Assembly: GCA_019358855.1 (NCBI GenBank)
Contig: JAHHII010000002.1
Coordinates: 60,690-124,689, forward strand
Direction of reading: 5' to 3'
Length of the DNA: 64,000 bases
Source of the DNA: Timaviella obliquedivisa GSE-PSE-MK23-08B
GTDB taxonomy: Bacteria; Cyanobacteriota; Cyanobacteriia; Elainellales; Elainellaceae
Below the pieces are notes generated by a model that saw only the letters and a list, made by a program, of their open reading frames with translations, was not told the DNA's origin and ran no database searches. The position numbers and the translations under genes were made by a program. Below, piece after piece: positions 45,012 through 55,908 of this stretch (its first letter is position 1; the number at the start of each line of letters is the position of its first letter).

Positions 45012-45999
45012 GGTCGTTTGTCCTTTTTTAAGAAGTAAAGTGTTTGAGTGAAATGGCAAATATTGATTTAAATTTTGCCAGGGATTGAGTTACCAAAAAA
45101 TCGCTTTTTAGAAGAAGAATTATTATCTTTTTGCTGAGCGATCGATTGATTCAACCTTGTATTCAATTTAGAATTCTTGAGTAAATGTGTCGGTCTTAAA
45201 AAGTCAGAAAAAGTCTTGAATAAAGTATGATTAGAATCGAAATAAACGTCATATTTTATATGAAAGTTGATTCTATTAATTAGTTAATTATTTAAGCAAA
45301 AAACTCTATTCTCAGATTAAAAAATTAAGAGAATAGAGTCTGTAATTCTTTTATAGAGAAGATAGCGAGAGTTATTCGTAGTAAAATTTATGCAGAAAGA
45401 TGATCCTTAATTTGTTTGAACTGGATGTTAAAATTTAAGTAAAGCAAGTTAATTAAAATCAATCATTTATAAAAATTTTATCTGTTAGCGATCGCCATAA
45501 AATCAAGAGGAAATCAAATACTTTGTGCAAATCTCTTAGTCTTTATGACATTAGTTTCAGTTAACCTAAAATATTTTTACACACAGTATTTACCTCTGCT
45601 CAGTCGGTTTTTTTACCTAAGAACAGCATTTATTTTGTTTTTGAGATAACTTACGACTTTGCTACTGTGGTTCAGTTCTCACCTTGAGCTACCGCGATGC
45701 CGTCCCATTAACTGCTTTTGATTGCTAGACTCCTTCCTATTTGCCGCTCTCATTTGCTGTTTCCGCCTGCTCTTGCTGGTTTCTATACTCGCATCGTACG
45801 CAATTGCCCTGCTAAAACCATCTGAAGAACGTCTTGACCTGAACTCAGCGATCGTACACTGACTCAGCCTTTTGCCTCTAACTTTAGTCGTACCTCTAAC
45901 GGGTGAGCCTCAACGAAAGTTATAAAATTGCGTCGATTGTGAGAATTCTGGCTCAATTCGCTGTACTTATTAAGAATAGAGCTTGCTAACTTTTGTACT
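45012..45999. other. 988-bp AT-rich intergenic region
   Basis: No convincing ORF, tRNA or riboswitch was found between the divergent RTX and histidine kinase genes. It contains one strong hairpin (annotated at 45303-45339), one HIP1-like site near 45487 and runs of A/T. It must hold both promoters. The length is unusual for this compact window. Confidence 0.6.
45303..45339. terminator. Isolated perfect hairpin in the 45-46 kb gap
   Basis: ACTCTATTCTC (45303-45313) pairs with GAGAATAGAGT (45329-45339); a weak T-rich stretch follows on both sides. With no gene next to it, it may mark an unrecognised small RNA or the remains of a lost gene. Confidence 0.5.
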
Positions 46000-47202
46000 A
46001 TGATGCTTTCCCTAAAAACGCAACCTCAACCCTTTCGCTTTCTGCTTTACACTGAATGGCTAATGCTCGCTAGCTGCGGCGCTATGGCGGCATTTGAAGG
46101 CTGGGAGCTTCGGAGCATTCCTGTGCAGCACATTCTCATTTTGGTGTCTCTAGGACTGATGGGATGGATGTTGCCCAACGGTAAAACACCATTTCGCTAT
46201 CTGTATACCGCGATCGAAATGGGTCTGATTTTCTACGGCACAACCTTGGGTTATCTGCATATCTTGCCCACGCTGTATCTGATTGTGCTAATTCGTAGCT
46301 GTTTCTTATTTGAACCACCAGGTCGGTGGGTTGTGGCAGGTCTGTCACTCACGCTGTTTCTGGTGCATCAGGCTCAGTATCTTCAGACAATTATGCCGCT
46401 TTTATTATCCAATGCTCAACAGCAGCAAATTTGGATGCATCAGGTCGCGGAAGTGTTGATGTTTGGGCTAGGTCTGTTTTTCGTGTCGCAGTTAGTCAGT
46501 ACGCTGTTAGCAGAGCGGAAAGCACAGGAACAATTGTCATTGGCACATGAACAGTTGCGGGAATATGCTTTGCAAATTGAAGATTTGGCGGCTGTTCAAG
46601 AACGTAACCGCATTGCGCGAGAAATTCATGATTCGCTAGGTCACGCTCTGACAACTTTGAATGTGCAGGTGCAAACGGCTCTGAAGCTTTGGCAGCATGA
46701 CCCAATCAAAGCGAAACCGTTTTTGGAACAAGCGCAACGACTGGGTAAAGTTGCTATGCAGGAGGTGCGGCAGTCGGTACATGCGTTGAGGGCAGATGCT
46801 GTAGCAGAGGAACCATTAGAACAGGCGATCGCGGCTCTAGTCAGAGAATTTAGTCAAAGTACAGGAATTGAGGTTTTAACCAAAATAGATCTGCAAACGG
46901 TTCTTCCTGCTCCCATGGCAAAGACAATTTATCGAGTCGTGCAAGAGGCGCTTACAAATATTTGTAAACATGCTGAAGCAACTTCTGTACAGCTTAATTT
47001 GCGGCAAGCGACCGATCGCATCTACTTGAGCATCCGTGATAATGGATGTGGTTTCCAGCCACAGGCAAAATTAGGTGGGTTTGGGCTACACAGTATGCAA
47101 GAACGAATCGTTGCCCTGCATGGCAGCTTCCGAGTAGAGACAGAACCGCAGACAGGTTGTTGTATTGTGGTGGAATTACCCCTGCAAGAGGCATTACGAT
47201 GA
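46000..47202 (+). CDS. NarL-type sensor histidine kinase
   Basis: A 400-residue membrane kinase. About five or six N-terminal helices (residues 15-170) form the sensor, followed by a coiled coil, a HisKA_3 dimer domain with REIHDSLGHALTTL (phospho-His in EIHDSLGH), and a HATPase domain (RVVQEALTNICKHAEAT, DNGCGF, GGFGLHSMQERI). The signal is unknown; the many-helix sensor resembles the DesK type. Its stop overlaps the ATG of the response regulator (ATGA), so the two form a translationally coupled pair. Confidence 0.93.
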   Translation: MMLSLKTQPQPFRFLLYTEWLMLASCGAMAAFEGWELRSIPVQHILILVSLGLMGWMLPNGKTPFRYLYTAIEMGLIFYGTTLGYLHILPTLYLIVLIRSCFLFEPPGRWVVAGLSLTLFLVHQAQYLQTIMPLLLSNAQQQQIWMHQVAEVLMFGLGLFFVSQLVSTLLAERKAQEQLSLAHEQLREYALQIEDLAAVQERNRIAREIHDSLGHALTTLNVQVQTALKLWQHDPIKAKPFLEQAQRLGKVAMQEVRQSVHALRADAVAEEPLEQAIAALVREFSQSTGIEVLTKIDLQTVLPAPMAKTIYRVVQEALTNICKHAEATSVQLNLRQATDRIYLSIRDNGCGFQPQAKLGGFGLHSMQERIVALHGSFRVETEPQTGCCIVVELPLQEALR

Positions 47203-47846
47203 TTCGTCTGCTGCTGGTAGATGATCAAAACTTAATCTGTCAAGGATTAAAGGCAATGTTATCGCTAGAACCTGACCTGGAAGTGGTTGGCATTGCCAAC
47301 AATGGGGCAGTGGCGATCGAGCAAGTGGCAGCATTGCAGCCGGATGTAGTGTTGATGGATGTGCGAATGCCAATCATGGATGGACGAGAGGCAACGCGCA
47401 CGATTACACAGCAATATCATCAGGTAAAAGTTTTAGTGTTAAGCACGTTTGATGATGATCAGTATATTGCAGACGCAATGCGAGCAGGCGCGAAGGGATA
47501 CCTGCTCAAAGACATGCCATCGGAGGAGCTAGCCCAGGCAATTCGATTTGTGCATTTAGGCTACACTCAACTGGCTCCTGGTTTAATGGAAAAGCTAATT
47601 TCAGGATTCTCATCTGCCCCGATCGCCCCAAAAACAGAATCAGCCGTATTGACCCAACTTACGCCTCGTGAACAGCAGGTCTTGCAATTAATTAGTGCCG
47701 GGGCGACAAACCGAGAAATTGCCCAGCAGCTTTTCATTTCAGAGGGAACCGTGAAAACCCATGTGACCCATTTGCTAAACCGCTTGAATCTACGAAACCG
47801 ATCGCAGTTAGCAATTTATGCTCATTCGTTAATTGCAAGAACTTAA
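47199..47846 (+). CDS. NarL/FixJ response regulator
   Basis: A 215-residue two-domain regulator. The receiver (1-120) has Asp8-Asp9, phospho-acceptor Asp54 (VLMDVRMP) and Lys in YLLKDM. The LuxR-type helix-turn-helix is about 150-212 (LTPREQQVLQLISAGATNRE, IAQQLFISEGTVKTHVTHLL). ATG 47199 is chosen because it starts the receiver; the frame extends back 51 codons inside the kinase gene. Target genes unknown; the 1-kb gap upstream of the kinase is a candidate. Confidence 0.95.
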   Translation: MIRLLLVDDQNLICQGLKAMLSLEPDLEVVGIANNGAVAIEQVAALQPDVVLMDVRMPIMDGREATRTITQQYHQVKVLVLSTFDDDQYIADAMRAGAKGYLLKDMPSEELAQAIRFVHLGYTQLAPGLMEKLISGFSSAPIAPKTESAVLTQLTPREQQVLQLISAGATNREIAQQLFISEGTVKTHVTHLLNRLNLRNRSQLAIYAHSLIART

Positions 47847-47994
47847 GCAGCACGATCGATCGCGCCACTATCTCCATCTGAACGATCGCCAAAATCTTTA
47901 ACGGTCGAACAAACACCCGTCTCAAGCTTTACAATGGCAAATAGACAAGATTCCGACTGGCAATCGCCTTTTACTCAACTGCACCCTACACCCT

Positions 47995-49620
47995 ATGGAT
48001 ATTCAATCTCAGCCCGATCGCGTCATTATTTTTGACACCACTCTCCGCGATGGCGAACAGTCTCCCGGGGCAACCCTAAATGTGGAAGAAAAACTAACGA
48101 TCGCCCGTCAACTGACTCGGCTGGGTGTAGACGTAATCGAAGCAGGCTTCCCCTTCGCCAGCCCCGGCGACTTTGAAGCCGTTAGTAAAATTGCCCAAAC
48201 CGTCGGCGGCAACGACGAGAGCCCGATCATCTGCGGCTTGGCTAGAGCCACCCAGCAAGACATCAAAACCGCTGCCGAAGCCCTCAAACCCGCTACGCAT
48301 CCTCGCATCCACACTTTCCTCGCTACCTCCGATATTCACTTAGAATACAAGCTCAGAAAAACGCGAGCAGAAGTTCTAGAAATTGCCCCTGAAATGGTGG
48401 CGTATGCCAAAACTTTTGTAGAGGATGTCGAGTTTTCCCCCGAAGATGCCGGACGCTCTGAGCCTGAGTTTTTGTACCAAGTGCTAGAACGGGCGATCGC
48501 TGCTGGAGCCACCACCATCAATATTCCTGATACCGTCGGCTATACCACTCCTGCCGAGTTTGGAGCCATTATTAAAGGCATCAAAGAGAACGTCCCCAAT
48601 ATCAACCAAGCCATTCTCTCTGTTCATGGTCACAACGATTTGGGCTTAGCAGTCGCCAACTTCCTAGAAGCCGTCAAGCATGGTGCTCGCCAGCTAGAAT
48701 GCACCATTAACGGTATTGGCGAACGCGCTGGCAATGCCGCATTAGAAGAGTTAGTCATGGCGCTCCACGTGCGGCGGCAGTATTTCAACCCTTTCCTCGG
48801 TCGCTCTACAGAGTCCGAAGAGCCTTTAACACGCATTGATACCCGTCAGCTTTACAAAACCTCACGGCTCGTGTCAAACCTCACCGGAATGCTTGTACAG
48901 CCCAATAAGGCGATCGTCGGGGCAAACGCCTTTGCTCACGAATCTGGCATTCACCAAGACGGCGTGCTCAAACACAAGCTCACCTACGAAATCATGGATG
49001 CCCAGTCCATTGGGTTGACCGACAACCAAATCGTGTTAGGCAAGCACTCCGGACGCAACGCCTTCCGAACTCGCCTGAAAGAGCTAGGCTTCGACTTGGC
49101 AGATCAAGAGCTAAATCGGGCGTTTCTGCGGTTCAAAGACATGGCAGATAAGAAGAAGGATCTGACCGATTGGGATCTAGAAGCGATCGTCAACGACGAA
49201 ACCCAGCAAGCCCCCGAAATCTTCCGCCTAGAACATATTCAGGTTTCCTGCGGCGACCATGCCCGCCCCACTGCAACCGTTACCATTCGCACCCCCAATG
49301 GCGAAGAATTAACGGATGCAGCGATCGGGACGGGCCCTGTCGATGCCATCTACCGCGCCATCAATCGTGTCATTGACATCCCGAATCAATTGATTGAATT
49401 TTCAGTCCAGTCGGTTACCGAAGGCATTGATGCCCTAGGCGAAGTCACCATTCGGATTCGCCATGAAGACCGATTCTTTTCAGGACACGGCGCTAATACC
49501 GATATTATTGTTGCCTCGGCTCAAGCTTATATCAATGCGCTCAATCGCCTCTATGCAACGATTCAGCAGGGAAAAACTCCAATTCATCCGCAGCATGGCG
49601 AGGCTCAGCCCGTGATGTAA
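47995..49620 (+). CDS. leuA: 2-isopropylmalate synthase
   Basis: First committed step of leucine synthesis: acetyl-CoA plus 2-oxoisovalerate to 2-isopropylmalate. 541 residues, the usual long form. The catalytic barrel begins [19 protein letters not shown] (9-27), metal ligands are in [19 protein letters not shown], and the C-terminal leucine-feedback domain spans about 390-515. tRNA-Cys follows 37 bp after the stop. No clear leader-peptide attenuator was seen in the 148-bp gap upstream. Confidence 0.97.
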   Translation: MDIQSQPDRVIIFDTTLRDGEQSPGATLNVEEKLTIARQLTRLGVDVIEAGFPFASPGDFEAVSKIAQTVGGNDESPIICGLARATQQDIKTAAEALKPATHPRIHTFLATSDIHLEYKLRKTRAEVLEIAPEMVAYAKTFVEDVEFSPEDAGRSEPEFLYQVLERAIAAGATTINIPDTVGYTTPAEFGAIIKGIKENVPNINQAILSVHGHNDLGLAVANFLEAVKHGARQLECTINGIGERAGNAALEELVMALHVRRQYFNPFLGRSTESEEPLTRIDTRQLYKTSRLVSNLTGMLVQPNKAIVGANAFAHESGIHQDGVLKHKLTYEIMDAQSIGLTDNQIVLGKHSGRNAFRTRLKELGFDLADQELNRAFLRFKDMADKKKDLTDWDLEAIVNDETQQAPEIFRLEHIQVSCGDHARPTATVTIRTPNGEELTDAAIGTGPVDAIYRAINRVIDIPNQLIEFSVQSVTEGIDALGEVTIRIRHEDRFFSGHGANTDIIVASAQAYINALNRLYATIQQGKTPIHPQHGEAQPVM

Positions 49621-49657
49621 TGTGTGGCGATCGCTATTTGTGATAAAATTCTGGGGA

Positions 49658-49729
<72 letters not shown>

Positions 49730-49834
49730 CTTTTGTTCTGTCAGTCATCAGTCACCAGATTTCGTGGGGCTGGTAATGTATTGACCATCAACATCGACCT
49801 CCTGAATAGACTCTCTTTCCGCATCGCGCTTCTT

Positions 49835-49986
49835 AGAGGATTTCTGAGAAGTCTAGATTGTTATCCGATCCGCCCCCTAAATCCCCCATTCTGGGGGACT
49901 TTGAAGGAAGACTCGTGCGGAAGTCCCCCAGAATGGAGGGTTGGGGGGCGAGTGTAAGAATCCTTGATACTTCTCAGACATCCTCT
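49835..49986. repeat. MITE-like element, copy A
   Basis: A 152-bp non-coding element. AGAGGATTTCTGAGAAGTCT at the left mirrors ACTTCTCAGACATCCTCT at the right, and a long inner palindrome (CCCCTAAATCCCCCATTCTG with complement) folds nearly the whole length into one hairpin. Copies B and C share length and ends. Confidence 0.85.
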
Positions 49987-49992
49987 TAAAGC

Positions 49993-51378
49993 CTAACGCC
50001 CACCGACTACAACGTTTTTGATGCGGACGTGAGGACCACCAACGCTAACAGGTAGGGGAGACTGTCCGCCCTTGCCACAACCGCCATTTTTGTAAACAGA
50101 GTCATTGCCGATCGCCTCAACATCCTTCAAGGTCTGAAAAACATTGCCACTCAAGGTTACATCGCTAACAGGTTCAGCAATTTTTCCATTGCGAATCATG
50201 TAGCCTTCGGCAGCAGCAAAAGTAAACATTTCACCATTGGTTTGTCCGCCCAGCATTCGCACTGCGTAAACGCCTTCTTCGATATCGCTAATCATTTCTT
50301 CAAAGGTGCGATCGCCGCTCTCAATTCCCGTATTCGTCATGCGTACAATCGGCGGATACATGGCGCTCAGGGCACGAGCGTTGCCTGTCGGAGCCTCACC
50401 CAGCTTACCTGCCGTTTCGCGGTTGTGAAGGCGTTGGTTTAGAATACCGTCTTTAATTAAATACTTGCGCTGCGCCGGAACGCCTTCATCGTCATAGGTT
50501 AAAGAACCCGGCAGACCCGGCAACGTGCCATCATCCACCACATTAAGCTGAGGAATCGCAATTTGCTTGCCCAATACTAGTAGCTCTTGCATTCGTGGGT
50601 TTTCGTAGACAAAATCGGCTTCAGAAAGATGCCCAAATGCCTCATGAATGAACACGCCTGCGAGGTAAGGATCCAGAACAACTGTGTGCTGTCCGCCTTT
50701 GACCGGAATAGCTTCGAGTTGCCCGACTGCTCGCTGGGCGGCACTTTTGACTCGGTCTTCAATGCCTTCTAGTACATCATAATCTGAGCGAGAATGGATG
50801 GACTCAAAGCCCTGACGCACAACGTTACCTTCGCCCCTTGCTACTACACTAAAGCCGCCATTGATATCTAGTCGTTCTTGGGCGATGCAGGCTCCTAATG
50901 AATTAACAAAATAGGTGGTGCCAAAGCGATCGCGGTAGCTGGCAATGGTGGTTTGAATACGAGGATCAAACTCTAACAGCAGTTGATTGTACTCTTCCAT
51001 GAGCTTGCGTTTAGCGTCTAACGAAACGCCTCTCGGATCTTTGCCCAAGTTTACCGACACGTAATCTTGAATAGCTGCCACGTCTGCCAACTGGGTTATT
51101 TCTTTGCCAATTAATTGGGCTTGGGCGATCGCCTCTTCAATTCGCCCTTTCAAATCTGCCAAGCCATTAAACGTGACAAAGCTCCAGCCCCCTCTGTGAC
51201 AAGCCCGCACACCGCCCACTAAAGACAAGCTGCGATCGACTGCATCAAGCTGTGCGCCTCGGTAAGCAATGGTAGTGGATTCACTTTGCTCTAAGCGAAT
51301 TTCTAAATAGTCAACGCGATCGCGGTAAGGAGCGATCGCATCGAGTAGCCGATCTTGTAAAGAAATAGATGTTACCAC
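49993..51378 (-). CDS. tldD: TldD family metalloprotease-like protein
   Basis: A 461-residue TldD: half of the TldD/TldE (PmbA) heterodimeric protease that trims modified peptides and degrades unfolded ones. The metal motif HEAFGHLSEAD is near residue 240, the glycine-rich SGNVFQTLKDVEAIGND is near the C-terminus, and length is normal. The GTG at 51378, with GGGAG a few bases upstream, is preferred over a TTG five codons earlier. PmbA is not in the window. Confidence 0.92.
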   Translation of the reverse strand: MVTSISLQDRLLDAIAPYRDRVDYLEIRLEQSESTTIAYRGAQLDAVDRSLSLVGGVRACHRGGWSFVTFNGLADLKGRIEEAIAQAQLIGKEITQLADVAAIQDYVSVNLGKDPRGVSLDAKRKLMEEYNQLLLEFDPRIQTTIASYRDRFGTTYFVNSLGACIAQERLDINGGFSVVARGEGNVVRQGFESIHSRSDYDVLEGIEDRVKSAAQRAVGQLEAIPVKGGQHTVVLDPYLAGVFIHEAFGHLSEADFVYENPRMQELLVLGKQIAIPQLNVVDDGTLPGLPGSLTYDDEGVPAQRKYLIKDGILNQRLHNRETAGKLGEAPTGNARALSAMYPPIVRMTNTGIESGDRTFEEMISDIEEGVYAVRMLGGQTNGEMFTFAAAEGYMIRNGKIAEPVSDVTLSGNVFQTLKDVEAIGNDSVYKNGGCGKGGQSPLPVSVGGPHVRIKNVVVGGR

Positions 51379-51442
51379 TCGCCGCTCCCTCAATTGATTA
51401 AGACTCTTCTACCAGTTTAGAGGTTATTTTATCTTTCAAACT

Positions 51443-51766
51443 TTAAGTTCGAGGCGCGTACATAATCACCAAAACGCCTAATAGCGCAATCCATCCTCCC
51501 AGCCAGTCGTATTTATCTGGAGCAACGCGATCGACTAGCCAACCCCAAAAAATCGACAGAACGACAAAAACGCCGCCATAAGCTGCATAAGCTCGCCCAA
51601 AACTAACAGGTTGTAGCGTTGGCACAACGCCGTAAATCGCTAAAATGATGACTCCAATAACGGCAAGCCAAACGCTTTTTCCCTCGCGTAGCCATAACCA
51701 AAACAAGTAGCCGCCACCAATTTCGCACAGTCCAGACAATACAAAAAGCAAAAGAGATTGAATCAT
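51443..51766 (-). CDS. YnfA/UPF0060 family membrane protein
   Basis: A 107-residue inner-membrane protein with four helices, a small relative of DMT/SMR transporters. Typical stretches are [39 protein letters not shown] and [20 protein letters not shown]. Its function is unproven; a transport role is assumed from the fold. It is 50 bp upstream of tldD on the same strand. Confidence 0.92.
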   Translation of the reverse strand: MIQSLLLFVLSGLCEIGGGYLFWLWLREGKSVWLAVIGVIILAIYGVVPTLQPVSFGRAYAAYGGVFVVLSIFWGWLVDRVAPDKYDWLGGWIALLGVLVIMYAPRT

Positions 51767-52292
51767 TATTTCTTTTAAGAATTACTCGACTTTTTCATTG
51801 CATTTTTCTACACTATAACCACACATCTTTCAAGGTAAATTATTTTCAGCCTGTGTTTTTTAGCCTGTACTACACACGCAAATCTATCTCTAGATTGTTG
51901 TCTGAAGTACTGAAGGGTAGAAGATATATCCTGCTCTTGTTGGATTTAGTATTTTTGAATACAAACGCTTGGGTTTTCAATCCATACTATTAAAGCGATC
52001 GCAAAAGACCTTTAAAAAAGTAAAAATTGCTTGTAACAAGCGTTCTAGATAGTTTCAGCGTTGCATTTATCTCTTAAGCTCAATGTCCTTAAGCCCAATG
52101 TTCTGAGAATATTGCCAATGGTTAGGGCGATCCTTAATTGCTGTCGTTCATGTCAGCATAAGTTCTCCACTTAATGACTCTTTAAAATAATGACTCCTTA
52201 AAATTATTATTTTTATTATTTTTTGCTCAGTATTTGTTTGTATTATCTGCCGCTATTTTGCCTCTAACTTTCTCATTCATGGGAGAAACACG
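51767..52292. other. 526-bp non-coding region upstream of ppk2
   Basis: No ORF, tRNA or clear riboswitch was seen. Two short direct repeats occur near 52080 (CTCAATGTCC and CCCAATGTTC) and near 52170 (TAATGACTC twice, with AAAAT). The final bases GGGAGA give a good RBS for ppk2. No NtcA or Pho box was recognised. Confidence 0.5.
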
Positions 52293-53273
52293 ATGGAAAC
52301 CGAAGAAATTGTCAACCAGGAAACTTTCAACGGGCGCTCGGCAACGGTCGTCACAGAGCATCCTGATTTGGAACTAGTTACCCCCACCAAGAAGAGCAAG
52401 AAGAAGGCAAAAAAAGACAAGAAGCTGAAAAAGGTTAAGCCTGTTGCTGCCTCGCAGCAGAAGACCTATCTACTTGCCTCTGAGCGGGAAAGCAAGTCTA
52501 AGCTCTCTAGTAAAGAGTACGAAAAAGAACTTGCTCGCCTGCAAGTAGAACTGGTGAAAATGCAGTATTGGGCAAAGCATACGGGCACTCGAATTGTCAT
52601 TTTATTTGAAGGGCGTGATGCCGCAGGCAAAGGCGGCACAATTAAGCGCATTACTGAACCCCTAAATCCGCGCGGCTGTCGAGTCGTGGCACTAGGTACA
52701 CCAAGCGATCGGGAAAAGACTGAATGGTATTTTCAGCGCTATGTCCCTCATCTCCCCGCAGCGGGCGAGATCGTTTGCTTCGATCGCAGTTGGTATAACC
52801 GTGCTGGAGTAGAGCGCGTGATGGGCTTTTGCACCGACGAACAATACCAAGAATTCATGCAAACCTGTCCAGAATTTGAGCGAATGCTCGTCAGGTCAGG
52901 CATCATTCTTCTCAAGTATTGGTTCTCGGTTAGCGACGAAGAGCAAGAGCGGCGCTTCCAGTCTCGCACCACCGATCCGGCACGACGCTGGAAGCTAAGT
53001 CCCATGGATTTAGAATCGCGCGATCGCTGGGTGGAATATTCTCAAGCAAAAGATGTTATGTTCTCACACACCAACATCCCCGAAGCGCCCTGGTTTACAG
53101 TCGAGGCAGACGACAAAAAACGCGCCCGTCTCAACTGCATCAGTCACTTTATTAGCAAGGTTCCCTACATCGACATGACCCCAGACCCGCTAGAATTACC
53201 ACCCCGCAAGCACGCCCACGACTACGTGCGCCCACCGCGCAATGAACAGTTCTTTGTTCCCCAGGTCTACTAA
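52293..53273 (+). CDS. ppk2: Polyphosphate kinase 2
   Basis: A 326-residue single-domain PPK2, which moves phosphate between polyphosphate and nucleoside di- or monophosphates. Walker A is [16 protein letters not shown] (about 104-119), Walker B-like [15 protein letters not shown] (about 160-174), and the lid ends in [17 protein letters not shown] Lys-rich stretch ([17 protein letters not shown], about 32-50) precedes the domain and may bind polyphosphate. The glnN gene starts 70 bp downstream, so they may be one transcript. Confidence 0.93.
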   Translation: METEEIVNQETFNGRSATVVTEHPDLELVTPTKKSKKKAKKDKKLKKVKPVAASQQKTYLLASERESKSKLSSKEYEKELARLQVELVKMQYWAKHTGTRIVILFEGRDAAGKGGTIKRITEPLNPRGCRVVALGTPSDREKTEWYFQRYVPHLPAAGEIVCFDRSWYNRAGVERVMGFCTDEQYQEFMQTCPEFERMLVRSGIILLKYWFSVSDEEQERRFQSRTTDPARRWKLSPMDLESRDRWVEYSQAKDVMFSHTNIPEAPWFTVEADDKKRARLNCISHFISKVPYIDMTPDPLELPPRKHAHDYVRPPRNEQFFVPQVY

Positions 53274-53343
53274 TCACAGGAATTGCTCCAGCAGTTTCAC
53301 CTTCCACCCCGACTCAAAACAAACTTTCAAAGGAAAAACAACC

Positions 53344-55518
53344 ATGAGTGGTAATGAACTCCGCTTCCAAGCTATTTGTCAAATCACCGATCGCGAAAAG
53401 CTACCGCCCAAAACCCCCAGCCGCCTGGAAGAACTTTGGGCAGCCGACGTTTTTACGTTGAACAAAATGCAGACTTGTCTGCCTAAAGATGTGTTCAAAT
53501 CTGTTAGAAAAACCATTCAGATAGGCGGTAAACTCGACGTGTCTGTAGCGGGTACTGTTGCCGCAGCAATGAAAGATTGGGCAATTTCCAAAGGCGCACT
53601 ATATTACGCCCACGTTTTTTATCCCATGACCAACATCACCGCAGAAAAGCACGACGGCTTTATCTCGGTGCAAAGCGATGGCTCAGTCTTAACCGAGTTT
53701 ACAGGCAAGGTTTTGGTGCAAGGTGAACCCGATGGCTCATCCTTCCCCAACGGCGGCATTCGTTCCACTTTTGAAGCACGAGGCTACACGGCTTGGGATG
53801 TCACTAGTCCTGCTTACGTGATGGAAACAGATAACGGCGTGACCCTTTGCATTCCTACCGTATTCATTTCCTGGACAGGGGAAGCGCTGGACAAAAAAAC
53901 GCCGTTACTCCGTTCCAACGCAGCAATGAGCAAAGCCGCGACGCGCTTACTCAAGCTATTGGGACATTCTGACGTGGCACCAGTTAACTCTAGCTGTGGC
54001 GCAGAGCAAGAATATTTCTTAGTCGATGCTCACTTTGCTCACAGCCGCCCCGACTTAATGCTGACAGGCAGAACATTGTTTGGACGACCTGCGGCAAAAG
54101 GTCAACAGTTTGACGATCACTACTTTGGAGCCATTCCAGAGCGTGTTCAGGTCTTCATGCAAGATGTAGAGGAAAAAATGTATCGGCTGGGCATTCCAGC
54201 GAAAACTCGCCATAACGAAGTGGCTCCCGGTCAGTTTGAACTTGCTCCCTTCTTTGAAGCCGCAAACGTTGCCAGTGATCACCAACAAATGACCATGACC
54301 ATTCTCAGAAGCATGGCGAAGAAGCATGGATTTGTGTGTTTACTGCATGAAAAACCTTTCGCTGGCATCAACGGTTCAGGTAAGCACGTTAACTGGTCGG
54401 TAGGCAATGCGACCCAAGGTAATCTCCTTGATCCGGGTGATACGCCTCACAGCAACCTACAATTTTTGCTCTTCTGCGGTGCTGTTATCCGGGGTGTTCA
54501 CAAGTATGGGCCTCTCCTTCGAGCAGTCGTTGCAACTGCTAGCAATGATCACCGATTGGGTGCCAACGAAGCGCCCCCAGCAATCATTTCGGTTTATCTG
54601 GGCACACAGTTGGAGGATGTGTTTGAGCAGATTAAAAAAGGAGATGTGCAAAGCTCTGCCCATGCGGGAGTCATGGATTTGGGTGTGCTGACCCTACCTG
54701 AGTTTCCTAAAGATCCGGGCGATCGCAACCGCACCTCACCTTTTGCGTTCACAGGCAACCGCTTTGAGTTCCGGGCAGTCGGTTCCAACCAGTCTGTCTC
54801 TGGGCCGCTTGTGGCAATGAACACCATTCTCACCGACTCTCTCACCTGGATTGCAGACGCATTAGAAGCTGAGTTGGCGAAGGGGACTTCCCTAGAAGCT
54901 GCGACCTACATCGTGCTGAAAGAGGTCATGAATGACCATAGCGCAGTCGTTTTTGGCGGCAATGGCTACTCTGATGCGTGGCACAAAATGGCGGTTGAGG
55001 AACGGGGCTTGTTAAACTTGCCAACGACAGCCGATGCTTTGCCAATTTTGAAAGAGAAGTACATTGAGGAACTGTTTGAAAAAACAGGTGTGCTGTCTGC
55101 AACTGAACTGGAAAGCCGCTTTGAGGTCTATGCGGAGCAGTACATTCAGGTAATTGAGATGGAAGCCAAGCTAGTGGTCACCATGGCAAAAACTTCTATC
55201 TACCCCGTTGCTGCTCGCTATCTCTCTGAACTCGCCAGCACGATCGCCAACTTAAAGGAGATTGGCGTTTCATTTGAGGCGGAAGTCGTCGAACATGTCG
55301 CTTCGACAACCAAGCTCATGATGGATAGTGTGAGCAAGCTGAGTGATGCAATGAGCAAGCACGACTTTGCTACCGTTGAAGACCACATGCAGCACTGTGC
55401 AAAGACGCTTCGTCCTTTAATGGATCAAGTTCGGGAGCACGCAGACACTCTGGAAGACGATGTGGCAGATGATCTATGGCCCTTGCCTAAGTATCAGGAA
55501 ATGTTGTTCATTAAGTAA
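53344..55518 (+). CDS. glnN: Glutamine synthetase type III
   Basis: ATP-dependent glutamate plus ammonia to glutamine. 724 residues, the large GSIII form found in cyanobacteria and Bacteroidetes. Typical stretches are [18 protein letters not shown] (active-site Glu), [17 protein letters not shown], and GKHVNWSVG with the catalytic His region. ATG 53344 follows AAAGGAAAAACA and matches the family start ([11 protein letters not shown]). In cyanobacteria glnN is usually NtcA-controlled and induced by nitrogen lack; I could not see an NtcA site. A terminator follows at 55551. Confidence 0.95.
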   Translation: MSGNELRFQAICQITDREKLPPKTPSRLEELWAADVFTLNKMQTCLPKDVFKSVRKTIQIGGKLDVSVAGTVAAAMKDWAISKGALYYAHVFYPMTNITAEKHDGFISVQSDGSVLTEFTGKVLVQGEPDGSSFPNGGIRSTFEARGYTAWDVTSPAYVMETDNGVTLCIPTVFISWTGEALDKKTPLLRSNAAMSKAATRLLKLLGHSDVAPVNSSCGAEQEYFLVDAHFAHSRPDLMLTGRTLFGRPAAKGQQFDDHYFGAIPERVQVFMQDVEEKMYRLGIPAKTRHNEVAPGQFELAPFFEAANVASDHQQMTMTILRSMAKKHGFVCLLHEKPFAGINGSGKHVNWSVGNATQGNLLDPGDTPHSNLQFLLFCGAVIRGVHKYGPLLRAVVATASNDHRLGANEAPPAIISVYLGTQLEDVFEQIKKGDVQSSAHAGVMDLGVLTLPEFPKDPGDRNRTSPFAFTGNRFEFRAVGSNQSVSGPLVAMNTILTDSLTWIADALEAELAKGTSLEAATYIVLKEVMNDHSAVVFGGNGYSDAWHKMAVEERGLLNLPTTADALPILKEKYIEELFEKTGVLSATELESRFEVYAEQYIQVIEMEAKLVVTMAKTSIYPVAARYLSELASTIANLKEIGVSFEAEVVEHVASTTKLMMDSVSKLSDAMSKHDFATVEDHMQHCAKTLRPLMDQVREHADTLEDDVADDLWPLPKYQEMLFIK

Positions 55519-55550
55519 TGAAATTGATTTAGTTAACCAATGATTTAAAG

Positions 55551-55586
55551 AGGAGTGATCGCTCTGGAGGGCGATCGCTCCTTTTT
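55551..55586 (+). terminator. Terminator of glnN
   Basis: AGGAGTGATCGC pairs with GCGATCGCTCCT (one mismatch) around a short loop, then TTTTT. A HIP1 octamer forms part of the stem. Confidence 0.85.
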
Positions 55587-55685
55587 GCTAACACACATCT
55601 CTCGGTTAGTTAAGTTATATTAAATAAACTAAATTCTGAGCATTAGTACGATTGCTAATCATTGAATATTGCTACGAATCCTTTA

Positions 55686-55838
55686 AGAGGATGGTTGAAA
55701 AGTATCAAATGTTCTGCATTCGCCCCTCAAATCCCCAATTTTGGGAGACTTTTGAGCCACTTTCTGTTCAAAGTCCCCCAATTTTGGGGAATTTAGGGGG
55801 CGGCTCGAGTCACGCTTCTCACTTTTCAGACAACCTCT
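55686..55838. repeat. MITE-like element, copy C (more diverged)
   Basis: A 153-bp copy with left end AGAGGATGGTTGAAAAGT and right end ACTTTTCAGACAACCTCT. The inner palindrome reads CCCCAATTTTGGG rather than CCCCCATTCTGGGG. Paired changes on both arms keep the hairpin. Confidence 0.8.
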
Positions 55839-55908
55839 AACCCAAAAGCGTCTACTGTAGTCAGCCCCTCAACGACTCATACTTTACTAATTTATAGGAG
55901 ATTTTCCT